A stretch of 64,000 nucleotides of DNA, taken from Sinimarinibacterium sp. NLF-5-8 (GTDB lineage Bacteria > Pseudomonadota > Gammaproteobacteria > Nevskiales > Nevskiaceae). Below the pieces are notes generated by a model. The model was not told the DNA's origin, made no database searches, and saw only the letters and a program-made list of their open reading frames with translations. Both the position numbers and the translations under genes were made by a program. Within the stretch, counting starts at the first letter, position 1; each line of letters begins with the position of its first letter. Location of the stretch: assembly GCF_010092425.1 (NCBI RefSeq), contig NZ_CP048030.1, positions 2,367,501 to 2,431,500 on the forward strand. Reading direction: 5' to 3'. Positions 18,825 through 27,634 of this stretch are shown here, one piece after another.

Positions 18825-19322
18825 TCATGGCTCGGAATTGAATCGGCGTCCACTGTGCGCGCACAGCGGGCGCACATACAGCGTCAATTGGTAATCGACC
18901 AGCTCACCGCCGTATTCAGCCGCCAGCATTTGCAACCGATGCGCCGCTTCGGGGTTGCAGAATGTGTGGGTCACGCCGGTTTGCACGCAGACGATGCGGT
19001 CATGGTGTCCTGCCCGCACCAGGGCATAGGCGGTAGCACCCGAGGCCAGCCGATAAGGATAAATCAGGCCGTGGCGCTCCAGACTGGACAGCGCGCGATA
19101 GATCGTCGACAGCGAAACCTCGCGTCCGCTCGCGCCGAGCCGCTCATGCAGCCGCTGGGCCGACACCGGCTCGCCCGATGCCTGCGCGCGCTGAAGCAGG
19201 TCGATCATCCATTGCCGTGGCCGCGTGTTGCGCAATCCCGCCTGACGCAGCAACGCCGCAGCGTCGAGAAAATCAGTCGGTGGAGATGAAACGGGTTGGC
19301 GTGGTTCGCGCATGGCTGCCAT
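18825..19322 (-). CDS. Fur-family transcriptional regulator, divergent metal site
   Basis: Protein of 165 residues. The winged-helix domain is clear: RNTRPRQWMIDLLQRA, then SLSTIYRALSSLERHGLI, matching the Fur recognition-helix region (STIYRAL.LE..GLI). The sensor domain is degenerate: the usual HHDH is HHDR, the structural-zinc CxxC is reduced to CVQTG, and the acidic residue of VIEF is replaced in VTHTF. A lone CAHSG remains near the end. It may sense another ligand or work without zinc. The gene is divergent from a piuC-like gene, so regulation of iron uptake is plausible but inferred. Starts 19322 and 19313 are both possible. Confidence 0.8.
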   Translation of the reverse strand: MAAMREPRQPVSSPPTDFLDAAALLRQAGLRNTRPRQWMIDLLQRAQASGEPVSAQRLHERLGASGREVSLSTIYRALSSLERHGLIYPYRLASGATAYALVRAGHHDRIVCVQTGVTHTFCNPEAAHRLQMLAAEYGGELVDYQLTLYVRPLCAHSGRRFNSEP

Positions 19323-19466
19323 CCAGGGTTTGCGTATCCAAAAATCCAGGGCACTGCGAGGGGTGATTGTGATCGATGCCGCGTCCGAAAATTGTCCGCG
19401 TTTGTGGTGGCAAGCGTGCCCTGTACACTCTGCGGTTCAGGTTTTTGACTCACCGGGGCAACGTTC

Positions 19467-19922
19467 ATGATGGTGCAGATTCCGGCGTTGCTCAGCGCCG
19501 ATGAGGTTGGTCAATGTCGGCAAGCTCTGGCGCGCGCGCAGTGGGTCGATGGCCGCACCACCGCCGGTCATCAGGCCGGACGTGCCAAGCAGAATCTGCA
19601 ATTGGCGGCAGAAGATCCCATCGGGCACAAGCTCAGCGAAGGCATTGTCACCGTATTGGCGCACAACCCACGGTTCATGGCGGCGGCACTGCCGCTGAAG
19701 GTTTTTCCCCCGCGCTTCAACCGATACGAAGGGGGCGGCACCTATGGCTGGCATGTGGACAGCGCCGTGCTCAGCGTGCCCGGCTCGCCCCACCGGATCC
19801 GTTCGGATATTTCCGCCACCCTGTTTCTCAGCGATCCGGACGAGTACGACGGCGCACACCCCGAATTGCCGCGTCTGCTCGGCGTTTATCAAAACCTGCT
19901 GCGCCGCTGGAGCCAGCTCTGA
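19467..19922 (+). pseudogene. PiuC/YbiX-type PKHD hydroxylase with central deletion
   Basis: Fe(II)/2-oxoglutarate dioxygenase family linked to iron-siderophore uptake. The first 130 residues match well: [34 protein letters not shown] with the first two iron ligands (His-x-Asp), [18 protein letters not shown]. The sequence then jumps directly to the normal C-terminal tail ([15 protein letters not shown]). The family is usually about 225 residues; this one has 151. The missing 70-75 residues hold the third iron ligand and the 2-oxoglutarate-binding Arg, so it cannot be catalytic. The frame is kept. The stop overlaps the next start by one base (TGATG). Confidence 0.8.
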
Positions 19923-21028
19923 TGATCTTGCCACCGCTGACCCGGATTCCTTCGGACGTTGCCGCAGTGGCCGATTACGAACCGCTGGCGCGCGCGCGCA
20001 TGAGCGAAGCGGCATGGGCGTATTTTTGTGGCGGCAGCGCCGATGAATCGACCCTGCGGGACAACTGCGCCGCCTTTGCCCGCATCCGTTTGCAAAACCG
20101 CGTGCTGGCCGATGTGGCCGGCGGCGACACCGCACTGGAGCTGTTCGGAAGCCGTTACCCGCATCCGGTTTTTGTGGCACCGGTGGCCTTTCAGAAACTC
20201 GCACACCCCGAGGGCGAACATGCCACCGCGCTGGGCGCCTCGGCGTTGCAGGCGGCGATGGTGCTCAGCACCCAGTCCAGCACCCCGCTCGAAGCGGTGG
20301 CGCAAACCGCGCAGGCGCCGTTGTGGTTTCAGCTCTACATTCAGCCGGATCGGGACTTTACCCGCGCGCTGGTACAGCGCGCCGAAGCCGCCGGGTATCG
20401 CGCGCTGGTGGTCACGGTCGATGCGCCGATCAACGCCCTGCGCAATCGCGAACAGCGCGCCGGTTTTGCCTTGCCACCCGGCATCGAGGCGGTCAATCTG
20501 CGCGGGATGCGCGCCCTGCCGCCACAAAGCGCGCGCGCCGGTGACAGCCTGCTGGCTTCGGCATTGCTGGCCGCCGCGCCGACCTGGAACGATGTGGACT
20601 GGCTGCGCGCACAAACGCGCCTGCCGATTCTGCTCAAGGGCATTACCGCCCCGCAGGATGCACAGCGCGCGCTCGATCACGGCGTATCCGGCCTGATCGT
20701 CTCCAACCACGGCGGCCGCACGCTGGACACCCTGCCCGCCAGCATCGACGCCTTGCCGGCCATCGCGCGCGCGGTCAAGGGCCGTGTGCCACTGCTGCTG
20801 GACGGCGGCATCCGCCGGGGCAGTGATGTTTTCAAGGCGCTGGCACTGGGCGCCTCTGCGGTGCTGGTCGGACGTCCCATCATTCACGCACTCGCCGCCG
20901 CCGGTGCGCCCGGCGTGGCGCATGTGCTGCATCTGCTGCGCACCGAACTGGAGGTGACGATGGCACTGTGCGGCTGCCGCACGCTGGCGCAGATCAACGC
21001 CGCCGCGCTGTGGCAGGCCGATGCGTGA
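19922..21028 (+). CDS. FMN-dependent alpha-hydroxy acid dehydrogenase/oxidase
   Basis: Protein of 368 residues of the lactate dehydrogenase (LldD)/glycolate oxidase family. Motifs: WAYFCGGSADE near the N-terminus, LWFQLYI (FMN contact), the active-site His-Gly-Gly-Arg in VSNHGGRTLD, and the phosphate-binding segment LLLDGGIRRGSDVFKALALG. It oxidises an L-2-hydroxy acid to the 2-oxo acid; the exact substrate is unknown. Translationally coupled to the piuC-like gene (1-nt overlap). Related TonB receptor/PiuC loci carry similar oxidases, so a role near iron-siderophore metabolism is possible. Confidence 0.92.
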   Translation: MILPPLTRIPSDVAAVADYEPLARARMSEAAWAYFCGGSADESTLRDNCAAFARIRLQNRVLADVAGGDTALELFGSRYPHPVFVAPVAFQKLAHPEGEHATALGASALQAAMVLSTQSSTPLEAVAQTAQAPLWFQLYIQPDRDFTRALVQRAEAAGYRALVVTVDAPINALRNREQRAGFALPPGIEAVNLRGMRALPPQSARAGDSLLASALLAAAPTWNDVDWLRAQTRLPILLKGITAPQDAQRALDHGVSGLIVSNHGGRTLDTLPASIDALPAIARAVKGRVPLLLDGGIRRGSDVFKALALGASAVLVGRPIIHALAAAGAPGVAHVLHLLRTELEVTMALCGCRTLAQINAAALWQADA

Positions 21029-21043
21029 ACGGCGCCGCACAAA

Positions 21044-21074
21044 AAACCCCGGCCACTGCCGCAGCCGGGGTTTT
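21044..21074. terminator. Bidirectional intrinsic terminator
   Basis: AAAACCCCGGC (21044-21054) pairs with GCCGGGGTTTT (21064-21074) around a 9-nt loop. A- and T-tracts flank the stem, so it can end both the dehydrogenase gene and the convergent TonB-receptor fragment. Confidence 0.85.
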
Positions 21075-21092
21075 GCCTTGCTTCCGCACCAA

Positions 21093-22034
21093 TCAGAACA
21101 TCCAGTCCGCACTGAACAACACGGCGCGGGATGAGCCCAGCTCAACGGTGCGCGCTGACCAGTTCGCCGCCATCGCGTATTTTTCATCAAACAGGTTGTC
21201 GATGTTCATCCGCAACGTCAGGTTGCTGTTGACGGCGTAGGACGCCAGCGCATTGATCACGGTGTAGCTCGGCAGGGTGCCGAATTTGCCGTTTTTGACA
21301 ATCCGGCTGGCATCCGATGGCCGCCCCGCCACCTGTTTGCCGACGTGCTGCCCGCCCAGGCCCAGCGTCAGCCCGGTGGCAGTGCGATAGGTCGTCCACA
21401 GATTGGCGCTGACTTCCGGGGTAAAGGCCAGCTGATCGCCACTGGTGCGGGTGATGCCGCAAATGGCTTCCGGCACTCCGTCACCGCCGTAGTCGCCCGA
21501 GGCGTCACGGCAGCGCACTTCGTCCAGAAACGCACTGTGCTTGCGCTCGCTGTCCAGCAGCACCACGCCGCCGAACACACTCCCCGCCTCGCTGATCCGG
21601 CCATTGGCACCGAGTTCGACCCCTTCGACGATCTGGCGGCCATAGCCTTTCAGGGTCGCACTGGTTTCGCCTGCCTCACGGCCGGTGATGGCAACGTTGC
21701 GTTTTTCGGTGATGAATGCCGCCGCGCTGAGCAGCAGGCGTTCCTCGAACAGGTTCCACTTGGTGCCGAGTTCAAGGTTCACCGACACCCGTGGCTTGTT
21801 GTCGGGATCGTTGACGCCCTCGGTCAAGCCGGGCAGACCATTGGCACCGGTGCGCGAAATGTCCGGCGTGGACAGATAATCCCCCGGCAACTCCACCGCA
21901 CGGCTGACCGACGCATAGACCGAGCCGTTTGCCGCAGGCTTGTACACCACGCCGAGCTTGCCGCCCACCGTGGTTTCACGACCTTTGAGATCGGTGACCG
22001 GATCGCTGGATAGAATCTCCCCGTTCCAACACAA
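21093..22034 (-). pseudogene. TonB-dependent siderophore receptor, C-terminal fragment
   Basis: About 305 residues match only the last part of a TonB-dependent outer-membrane receptor of the catecholate-siderophore (Fiu-like) type. It has barrel strands GKLGVVYKPAANGSVYASVS, ELGTKWNLFEERLLLSAAAF, the late segment NLTLRMNIDNLFDEKYAMA and a terminal aromatic (SADWMF). The signal peptide, TonB box, plug domain and first half of the barrel are absent. The similarity stops at about 22010-22020, where the opposite strand becomes the end of a response-regulator gene. Only a TTG could start the frame. It is almost certainly non-functional. Confidence 0.85.
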
Positions 22035-22083
22035 GATGATCCAGACCGTGCCGCGCGTCGGCTACCGCTTGACCGCGCCATGA
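22006..22083 (+). pseudogene. Last codons of an OmpR-family response regulator
   Basis: Reading forward, the frame just before the histidine kinase gives PFQHKMIQTVPRVGYRLTAP and a TGA at 22081-22083. This is the usual C-terminal end of OmpR/PhoB-family DNA-binding domains (compare xLIQTVRGVGYRL). The receiver domain and most of the winged helix are missing; the frame upstream runs into the TonB-receptor fragment read antisense. The stop overlaps the kinase start as ATGA, as in intact regulator-kinase operons. Confidence 0.75.
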
Positions 22084-23396
22084 GTGACGACGCTCTGCGC
22101 CCGCGCTGGAGCCTGCAACGGCGGATGGTCGTCGGCCTGCTGGGCTATCTGGTGTTGCTCAGCGCAGGGGTGCTGTTCAATGACCTGATCATCAACCAGC
22201 GGGCGCAGGCGTTGATGTGGGATGCCATGCTCAATACGCAACTCGATTATTTTCTGCGTGAGCGCGCGCGCGACCCTGAACGTGAACTGCCCGACGGCCC
22301 CGACCTGCGCATTCGGGTCATGGATGCGCAGCAATTCGCGCGCAGTCCCTTTGCCCATTTATCGGCGGGCGTCCATGACGCCATCACGGTCGGCGAGCGC
22401 CAGAAAGCCGTGCTGATCCGCGACGATGGCACCCTGCGCTACATCCTCACGCTCAACATCACCGACCTCGATGCGCGCGAAACCCAACTGCGCAATCTCA
22501 CCCTGCTGTCGGCTGCGATGGCGGTGATTTTGCTGGCCTTGCTCGCGGCCTGGGGCACCCATCGCCTGCTCAGACCGTTTCAGCAGTTGGCCGCGCAGAT
22601 CCGCGTGTTGACGCCGGGGCGGCCCTGCCAGCGTCTGCGCCTGTCGGCGGATGCCAGCGCCGAACTGGACGTCATCACCCGCGCGATGAATCAATTCATC
22701 ACCTTGCAAGGCGATTTTGTCGAGCGCGAACGCGCATTCATCAACACCAGCAGCCACGAACTGCGCACCCCGCTGACGCTGATCGACAGCTCCACCCGGC
22801 TGGCCTTGCAGGACCACACGCTGACGCCGGCACTGCGCGCGCGCCTGCTGCACATCCAGGACACGGTTGCCCGCGCCAATCAGCTCACCGATCTGTTGCT
22901 GGTGCTGGCCAAGGATCCGCAGCGGCTGGTCGAAAACAACACCCTGCTGGCGTTACCCGAACTGGTGGCCGAAATCGTCCAGGACCACCGCGCGCTGGCC
23001 GATGCCAAAAACCTGGAACTGCACCTGAGCGCCGACGCCGACGCCGCCAACGCCTGGATCGTCGCCCCCGAACAGATGGTTCGCGTTGCCCTCGGCAACC
23101 TCATCCGCAATGCCATCGAAAACAGCTTTCGCGGCACCCTCCAGGTGCGCATCGAAGGCGGCGCCCGGGTCAGCGTCACCGACCCCGGCCGTGGCATGCC
23201 GGTTGAAGAACTGGCCCGCCTCTATCAGCAACTGGCGCGCCGCAGCAGCCACGATGGCGGCGGCATTGGCCTGCCCCTGATCGCCCGGCTGTGTACGCAC
23301 TGCGGCTGGGATCTGACGCTGACACCCCAGCCCGAAGGCGGCACCCACGCCGTCCTGCAATTTGCCCGTGAAGCACCCCCTGAAGCCCCCCCGTAA
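22080..23396 (+). CDS. Sensor histidine kinase
   Basis: Protein of 438 residues. Two membrane spans (about residues 17-37 and 141-158) bracket a 100-residue periplasmic sensor. A HAMP-like linker, the H-box NTSSHELRTPLTLI (His about 226), N-box LGNLIRNAIENS, G1 VTDPGRGMP and G2 GGGIGLPLI follow, so the kinase core looks complete. Its cognate response regulator is reduced to a stub directly upstream, which leaves this kinase an orphan. The truncated TonB receptor and piuC-like gene beside it suggest the system once controlled iron-siderophore uptake; that is inference. Confidence 0.9.
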   Translation: MSDDALRPRWSLQRRMVVGLLGYLVLLSAGVLFNDLIINQRAQALMWDAMLNTQLDYFLRERARDPERELPDGPDLRIRVMDAQQFARSPFAHLSAGVHDAITVGERQKAVLIRDDGTLRYILTLNITDLDARETQLRNLTLLSAAMAVILLALLAAWGTHRLLRPFQQLAAQIRVLTPGRPCQRLRLSADASAELDVITRAMNQFITLQGDFVERERAFINTSSHELRTPLTLIDSSTRLALQDHTLTPALRARLLHIQDTVARANQLTDLLLVLAKDPQRLVENNTLLALPELVAEIVQDHRALADAKNLELHLSADADAANAWIVAPEQMVRVALGNLIRNAIENSFRGTLQVRIEGGARVSVTDPGRGMPVEELARLYQQLARRSSHDGGGIGLPLIARLCTHCGWDLTLTPQPEGGTHAVLQFAREAPPEAPP

Positions 23397-23419
23397 AGCA
23401 CCCGTCCGAAACCGCAAAA

Positions 23420-25966
23420 TCAGCTGCCGCGCGGTTTGGCGCGGCGGGTGGGCGCGGCGGCCAGCGGATCGTCCGGCCACGGATGGCGCGGGTAGCGCCC
23501 CCGCAGGTCTTTGCGCACATCGGCATAGCTGCCTGCCCAAAAACCGCCGAGGTCTTGCGTCACCGCAATCGGGCGCTGGGCAGGTGACAGCAGATGTAAC
23601 ACCACGGGGACGCGCCCTTCGTTGACCGCCGGGGTTTGCGCGCAGCCGAACAGCTCCTGGAGTTTGACGTGCAGCGCGGGCGCTTCACCCGCGCGGTATT
23701 CCACCCGGATGCGGGAGCCGGTGGGCACTTCAATATGCGTTGGCGCAAGGCGCGCGAGTTGTTGCTGCTGGGCGTAATCGAGTTGCTGGGTGAGGATTTG
23801 CAGCAAATCCAGTTTGCTCAAATGCTCGCGGCGGCTCAGGCCGTGCAAATGCGGCAGCAGCCAGTGCTCCAGCGTGGCTTCTAGCGCAGCATCAGACAAA
23901 TCCGGCCAGTTTTCTGACCCGTTTTCTGACCCGCGCCAGTGGCGAACGCAGTTCACCCGCAGTTGCAGTTGGCGCGCGGCCTCGCTCCACGGCAGGGCTT
24001 GCAAGCCCATTTTGGCAACGCCTTCACACAGCGCGCGCGCGATGGCCTCTGGCGCGCCGTTTTGCAGCGGTTTGCGCTCGGCAATGATGTGGCCGATGCG
24101 GCGCTGCTGTTCGGCAATCACGGTTTGGCTTTGCGCGTCCCAGTGCACGGCGTTTTGCCAGGGGATTTGCGCGCGCGCCAGATAGGCGTCGAGATCGAGC
24201 GCAGCGGCCAGACGAATCCGCCGCGCGGCGCGGCGGTTGCGCGGGTCGGCATCGGCTTGCCAGTGGGCAATCGCCAGCCACGGCTGCTGCGCCAGCGCAT
24301 CGCTGGCTGGCAGGCTGGCTTCGCCGCCATCGGCGCATTGATAGGCCACTTCGCGCGCGCCCAGGCTGCTGTCACGGCGACGGGCGATGCGTTCGGGATA
24401 GCCGCTGGCCATGATCTGGGCGATGGCGTCGTGATCCAGGTCGGCGGCGTACAACTCATTTGTGCGGTCTTCTGCGCGCGCGCGCGGCAGGCTGCGCAGC
24501 AATTGCTGGGCGTTGTCGCGCACGCGCCGCTGCACGCCGGGTTCCAGACGCTTGCGCAGCGCGCGCTCGGTGAGGGTGGCAAGGTCGCTGCTGTCGTTGA
24601 TGCGCTCATCCAGCAAGGCCACCAGCCATGCCGCCAGATTGCCCTGATCCTGCGTTTGCGCGCGCAGCAGCATGTGTCCCCGGCGCGGCGACAGCGGCAG
24701 TTTGACCAGCGCGCGGCCGTGCGCGGTGATGCGCTGATCCATGTCGATCGCGCCCATGTCTTGCAGCAGGGTTTGCGCGTATTGCCAGTGGTGCGCGGCG
24801 GGCATGTCGAGCAGCGCGGCATCGCTGACCGCGCGCACGCCCCAGGCCGCCAGCTCCAGCGCAAAGCCGCTGATGTCGGCGGTGAGAATCTGCGGCGCGT
24901 CGTGCTCGGCCAGCGTGGCCTGCTGCGCGCTGCTCCACAGCCGGTAGCACTGCCCGGCAGACAAGCGCCCCGCGCGCCCGGCGCGCTGATCGGCGGATGC
25001 TTTGGAAATGCGTTCGGTATCCAGCCGGTTAGCCCCCGCGCCCAGGTCAAAGCGGGCGATGCGAATCAGCCCGCCATCGACCACGGTGGTGACGCCTTCA
25101 ACGGTCAGGCTGGTCTGGGCGATGTTGGTGGCCAGAATCACCTTGCGGCGGCCATCGGCATCCGGCTGCAAGGCGGCGTCCTGCGCCTGCGACGACAAAT
25201 CGCCGTACAGCGGATAGACGCCCACGCGATCGGTCAGGCGCGCCTCCAGCCAGTGCTGCGCGTCACGAATCTCGCGCGCGCCGGGCAAAAACGCCAGTAC
25301 GTCACCGTCATGCTGTTGCAGCGCGCGCTGCGCGACCTCGGCCACGGCCTGTCCGTGGGGCATATCGGCGCGCGGCGGCGCGTAATGAATCTGCACCGGA
25401 TGCAGGGTGCCGCCGCTGTGCACCACCGGCGCCTCATCCAGCAATTTGGACACGCGCGCGCTGTCCAGCGTGGCCGACATCACCAGCACCCGCAGATCAG
25501 GAATCAGCGAAGCGCGCGCATCCAGCGTCAACGCCAGTGCCAGATCGGCATCCAGACTGCGTTCGTGAAACTCATCAAAGATCACCAGGCCCACACCGGG
25601 CAATTCAGGGTCGGCCTGCAAGCGCCGCGTCAGCAGTCCTTCGGTGACCACTTCAATGCGGGTCTGCGCGCTGACCTTGCGTTCAAAGCGGATTTGATAC
25701 CCCACGGTTTGCCCAACCGGCTCACCCAACAGTTGCGCCATGCGCGCAGCGGCGGCGCGCGCGGCAACCCGTCGCGGTTCCAGCATCACAATGCGCCGGC
25801 CCGCCAGCCACGGCGCATCCAGCAGCGCCAGCGGCACCAGTGTGGTTTTGCCCGAACCGGGCGGCGCCGACAGCACCGCCGCGCCCTGGGCCAGCGCGCG
25901 CGCCAGTTCGGGCAGGGCTTCGGTGACGGGCAATTGCGGCAAAAAATTGTGCATCAAAACATTCAC
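23420..25966 (-). CDS. hrpB: ATP-dependent RNA helicase HrpB
   Basis: DEAH-type helicase of 848 residues, the normal length for HrpB. Walker A APPGSGKTT, EPRRVAARAAA, motif II DEFH (VIFDEFHERSLDAD), SAT in VMSATLD, and motif VI QRAGRAGRL are all present. The C-terminal half carries the HrpB-specific region (GSYADVRKDLRGRYPRHPWP). Its cellular role in bacteria is poorly defined. The ends of hrpB and the histidine kinase gene converge 24 bp apart. The start is 25966 or the internal ATG at 25954; neither has a clear ribosome site. Very rich in GCGCGC tracts. Confidence 0.95.
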   Translation of the reverse strand: MNVLMHNFLPQLPVTEALPELARALAQGAAVLSAPPGSGKTTLVPLALLDAPWLAGRRIVMLEPRRVAARAAAARMAQLLGEPVGQTVGYQIRFERKVSAQTRIEVVTEGLLTRRLQADPELPGVGLVIFDEFHERSLDADLALALTLDARASLIPDLRVLVMSATLDSARVSKLLDEAPVVHSGGTLHPVQIHYAPPRADMPHGQAVAEVAQRALQQHDGDVLAFLPGAREIRDAQHWLEARLTDRVGVYPLYGDLSSQAQDAALQPDADGRRKVILATNIAQTSLTVEGVTTVVDGGLIRIARFDLGAGANRLDTERISKASADQRAGRAGRLSAGQCYRLWSSAQQATLAEHDAPQILTADISGFALELAAWGVRAVSDAALLDMPAAHHWQYAQTLLQDMGAIDMDQRITAHGRALVKLPLSPRRGHMLLRAQTQDQGNLAAWLVALLDERINDSSDLATLTERALRKRLEPGVQRRVRDNAQQLLRSLPRARAEDRTNELYAADLDHDAIAQIMASGYPERIARRRDSSLGAREVAYQCADGGEASLPASDALAQQPWLAIAHWQADADPRNRRAARRIRLAAALDLDAYLARAQIPWQNAVHWDAQSQTVIAEQQRRIGHIIAERKPLQNGAPEAIARALCEGVAKMGLQALPWSEAARQLQLRVNCVRHWRGSENGSENWPDLSDAALEATLEHWLLPHLHGLSRREHLSKLDLLQILTQQLDYAQQQQLARLAPTHIEVPTGSRIRVEYRAGEAPALHVKLQELFGCAQTPAVNEGRVPVVLHLLSPAQRPIAVTQDLGGFWAGSYADVRKDLRGRYPRHPWPDDPLAAAPTRRAKPRGS

Positions 25967-26029
25967 AAAACACGGCGGGGGACGCGCAGTGTATTGCCGC
26001 GCGCGCGCGCTCAGGGTGATGATGCGCGC

Positions 26030-26641
26030 ATGAACGATTCAACCGACACCAGCAACGCCACCGAGCCCGCCATTGGCGAGCGCATCAGTTACCACAAGTT
26101 TGGCGAAAACTTCATTCGCTATCTGGTGACGATTCCCCGCCTGTCCGCCGAGCTGGAAGGCGCACTCAAGCAAACCATCGAAGGCTCCGCTGCGGCGCTG
26201 CCCAACGAGCTGCTGGTGGCGGGGTATCAGTTCCGCCCCAAGGCGATGGATATCATCCCGCGCGACATGCCCGAAGGTGAAACCGGCTTTTGCCTGGAAG
26301 TCGGCGCGCGCCTGGATCTCACCCTCAAGGTGATGACGGTGCCGATCAAGGTGCCGATGAAAGTGCAGATCAACGTCGATATCGACGTGCACACGCTGCA
26401 CCCGCTGACCATTCAAATCCACCCGCAGCCGGTGCGCGGCCGCAACGTGGACGTGCAGATCATGATGCCCAAGGAGCTGCGCGCGCTGCCCACGCATTTG
26501 ATCGACAAGATCAACCCGCTGGTGCTGGCCGTGCGCGAAAGCCTGGCGCGCGAGGTCAACACCCAGATCCGGCGCCCCGATCTGGCCGAAATGTGCACCA
26601 TCGACGTGCTGGCGCTGGCCGAAAAGGCGCTGAACGCCTAG
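26030..26641 (+). CDS. Conserved-looking protein of unknown function
   Basis: Protein of 203 residues that I do not recognise. There is no signal peptide or membrane span. The N-terminus (ISYHKFGENFIRYLVTIPRL) is followed by a helix, then a long run of alternating hydrophobic residues. That run (LDLTLKVMTVPIKVPMKVQI, NVDIDVHTLHPLTIQIHPQP) reads as amphipathic beta-strands, then helices and a final helix LALAEKALNA. The pattern would suit a lipid-binding beta-sheet fold such as TULIP, but that is speculation. Codon use and GC content match the neighbours, so it is native. Divergent from hrpB (64 bp). Confidence 0.65.
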   Translation: MNDSTDTSNATEPAIGERISYHKFGENFIRYLVTIPRLSAELEGALKQTIEGSAAALPNELLVAGYQFRPKAMDIIPRDMPEGETGFCLEVGARLDLTLKVMTVPIKVPMKVQINVDIDVHTLHPLTIQIHPQPVRGRNVDVQIMMPKELRALPTHLIDKINPLVLAVRESLAREVNTQIRRPDLAEMCTIDVLALAEKALNA

Positions 26642-26694
26642 CCGCCGATTGCCCGGCGCAGGCGTGATCCTGCGCGCGCCCACGCCTCGATCGC

Positions 26695-27612
26695 TTACAC
26701 CAGCAGTTTGACCTGCGCGCGCGCGTCCAGCGTCAGCCGGGTGACGGCGGCCAGCACGTCGCCATCGAGCTGCCACGGCTGCGGCTGGGCCAGTTCCAGC
26801 GTCAGATGGGTGCAGTGCAGGCGTGCAAGGCCGGTCGATTTGGGCAAATAACCGCGATGCAGCAGCGGCAGGCTCATCGCCACGCGCGCCGGATTGGGCT
26901 GGCCGATGAGCAGGCTCAGGCCGTTGGCCTCACGGCTGCCCACACGAAACCCCAGCGGCAGCGTGCCTACGCTCATCGCCAGGATCACGCTGGGACTTTG
27001 CGCGCGCGCGGGCTGCTGATCCTGGCGCAGCAGCAGCGGCATCGGCTCAAACAAGGCCTGCGCGCGCGCATCGCCGGTGAGCGCCGCGCCGCTGTAGCGC
27101 AGCAGTTGCCTCAGCGCCTGACCCATGCCGCCGCCAGCGGCGTCGTACTCCGCCAGAAACCGGGTGGCAACGCCCAGCCCGGCGACAAAACCGGCGCGGC
27201 CGTGGTTACTCTGAATCAGCGCACGCCGGCAGTGTTGCAGGCGCTGCCCGGCACGGTATTGGTGCAGGATTCGGGTGATGGTTTGGATTGGCGCTTCATG
27301 AGCGCGCAGGTCGCGCGCCACCATGTTCATCGTCCCTGCGCACAGCGGCAGGATCGGCGGCAGCGCATCAGCGCCCCACAGCGCAAGCGCACGACTGATC
27401 ACTTGCGACAGGGTGCCATCGCCCCCCACCGGCACCAGCGCGCTGATCTGCGCCGGCGCGATCTGCGCCAGGGCAGCATCCAGCGCCGCCAGCGTATCGG
27501 TGACGACGACGCAGCCATCGCCACCAACCCGCGCCGCCAGCGCGCGCGTCAGCCGCTCCAGCGATTGCCGCCGCACCCATCCGGCGTGTCGATTGATCAC
27601 CACAACAAACAT
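26695..27612 (-). CDS. Diacylglycerol/sphingosine kinase-like lipid kinase
   Basis: Protein of 305 residues with the DAGK catalytic-domain signature: N-terminal FVVVINRHAG, then VPVGGDGTLSQVISRAL (GGDGT nucleotide loop) and LPLCAGTMNMVARDL, where P-x-GT-x-N is the usual form. The C-terminal half is the beta-rich domain found in YegS-like kinases, ending with WQLDGDVL, which matches the conserved xxxDGE/D region. It probably phosphorylates a lipid alcohol using ATP. ATG 27612 fits the domain start; the open frame continues upstream without resemblance. It lies 22 bp after the dienelactone hydrolase gene on the same strand. Confidence 0.85.
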   Translation of the reverse strand: MFVVVINRHAGWVRRQSLERLTRALAARVGGDGCVVVTDTLAALDAALAQIAPAQISALVPVGGDGTLSQVISRALALWGADALPPILPLCAGTMNMVARDLRAHEAPIQTITRILHQYRAGQRLQHCRRALIQSNHGRAGFVAGLGVATRFLAEYDAAGGGMGQALRQLLRYSGAALTGDARAQALFEPMPLLLRQDQQPARAQSPSVILAMSVGTLPLGFRVGSREANGLSLLIGQPNPARVAMSLPLLHRGYLPKSTGLARLHCTHLTLELAQPQPWQLDGDVLAAVTRLTLDARAQVKLLV

Positions 27613-27634
27613 GGCGCGCGCTTGCAACAGGTGC

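Noticed and set aside
23939..26641. A 900-codon open frame antisense to hrpB
   Set aside because: It is Ala/Gln/His/Arg-rich with no motifs and mirrors hrpB codons; GC-rich antisense frames of this length are common here. Only its last 203 codons (26030-26641) lie outside hrpB and were called as a separate gene.
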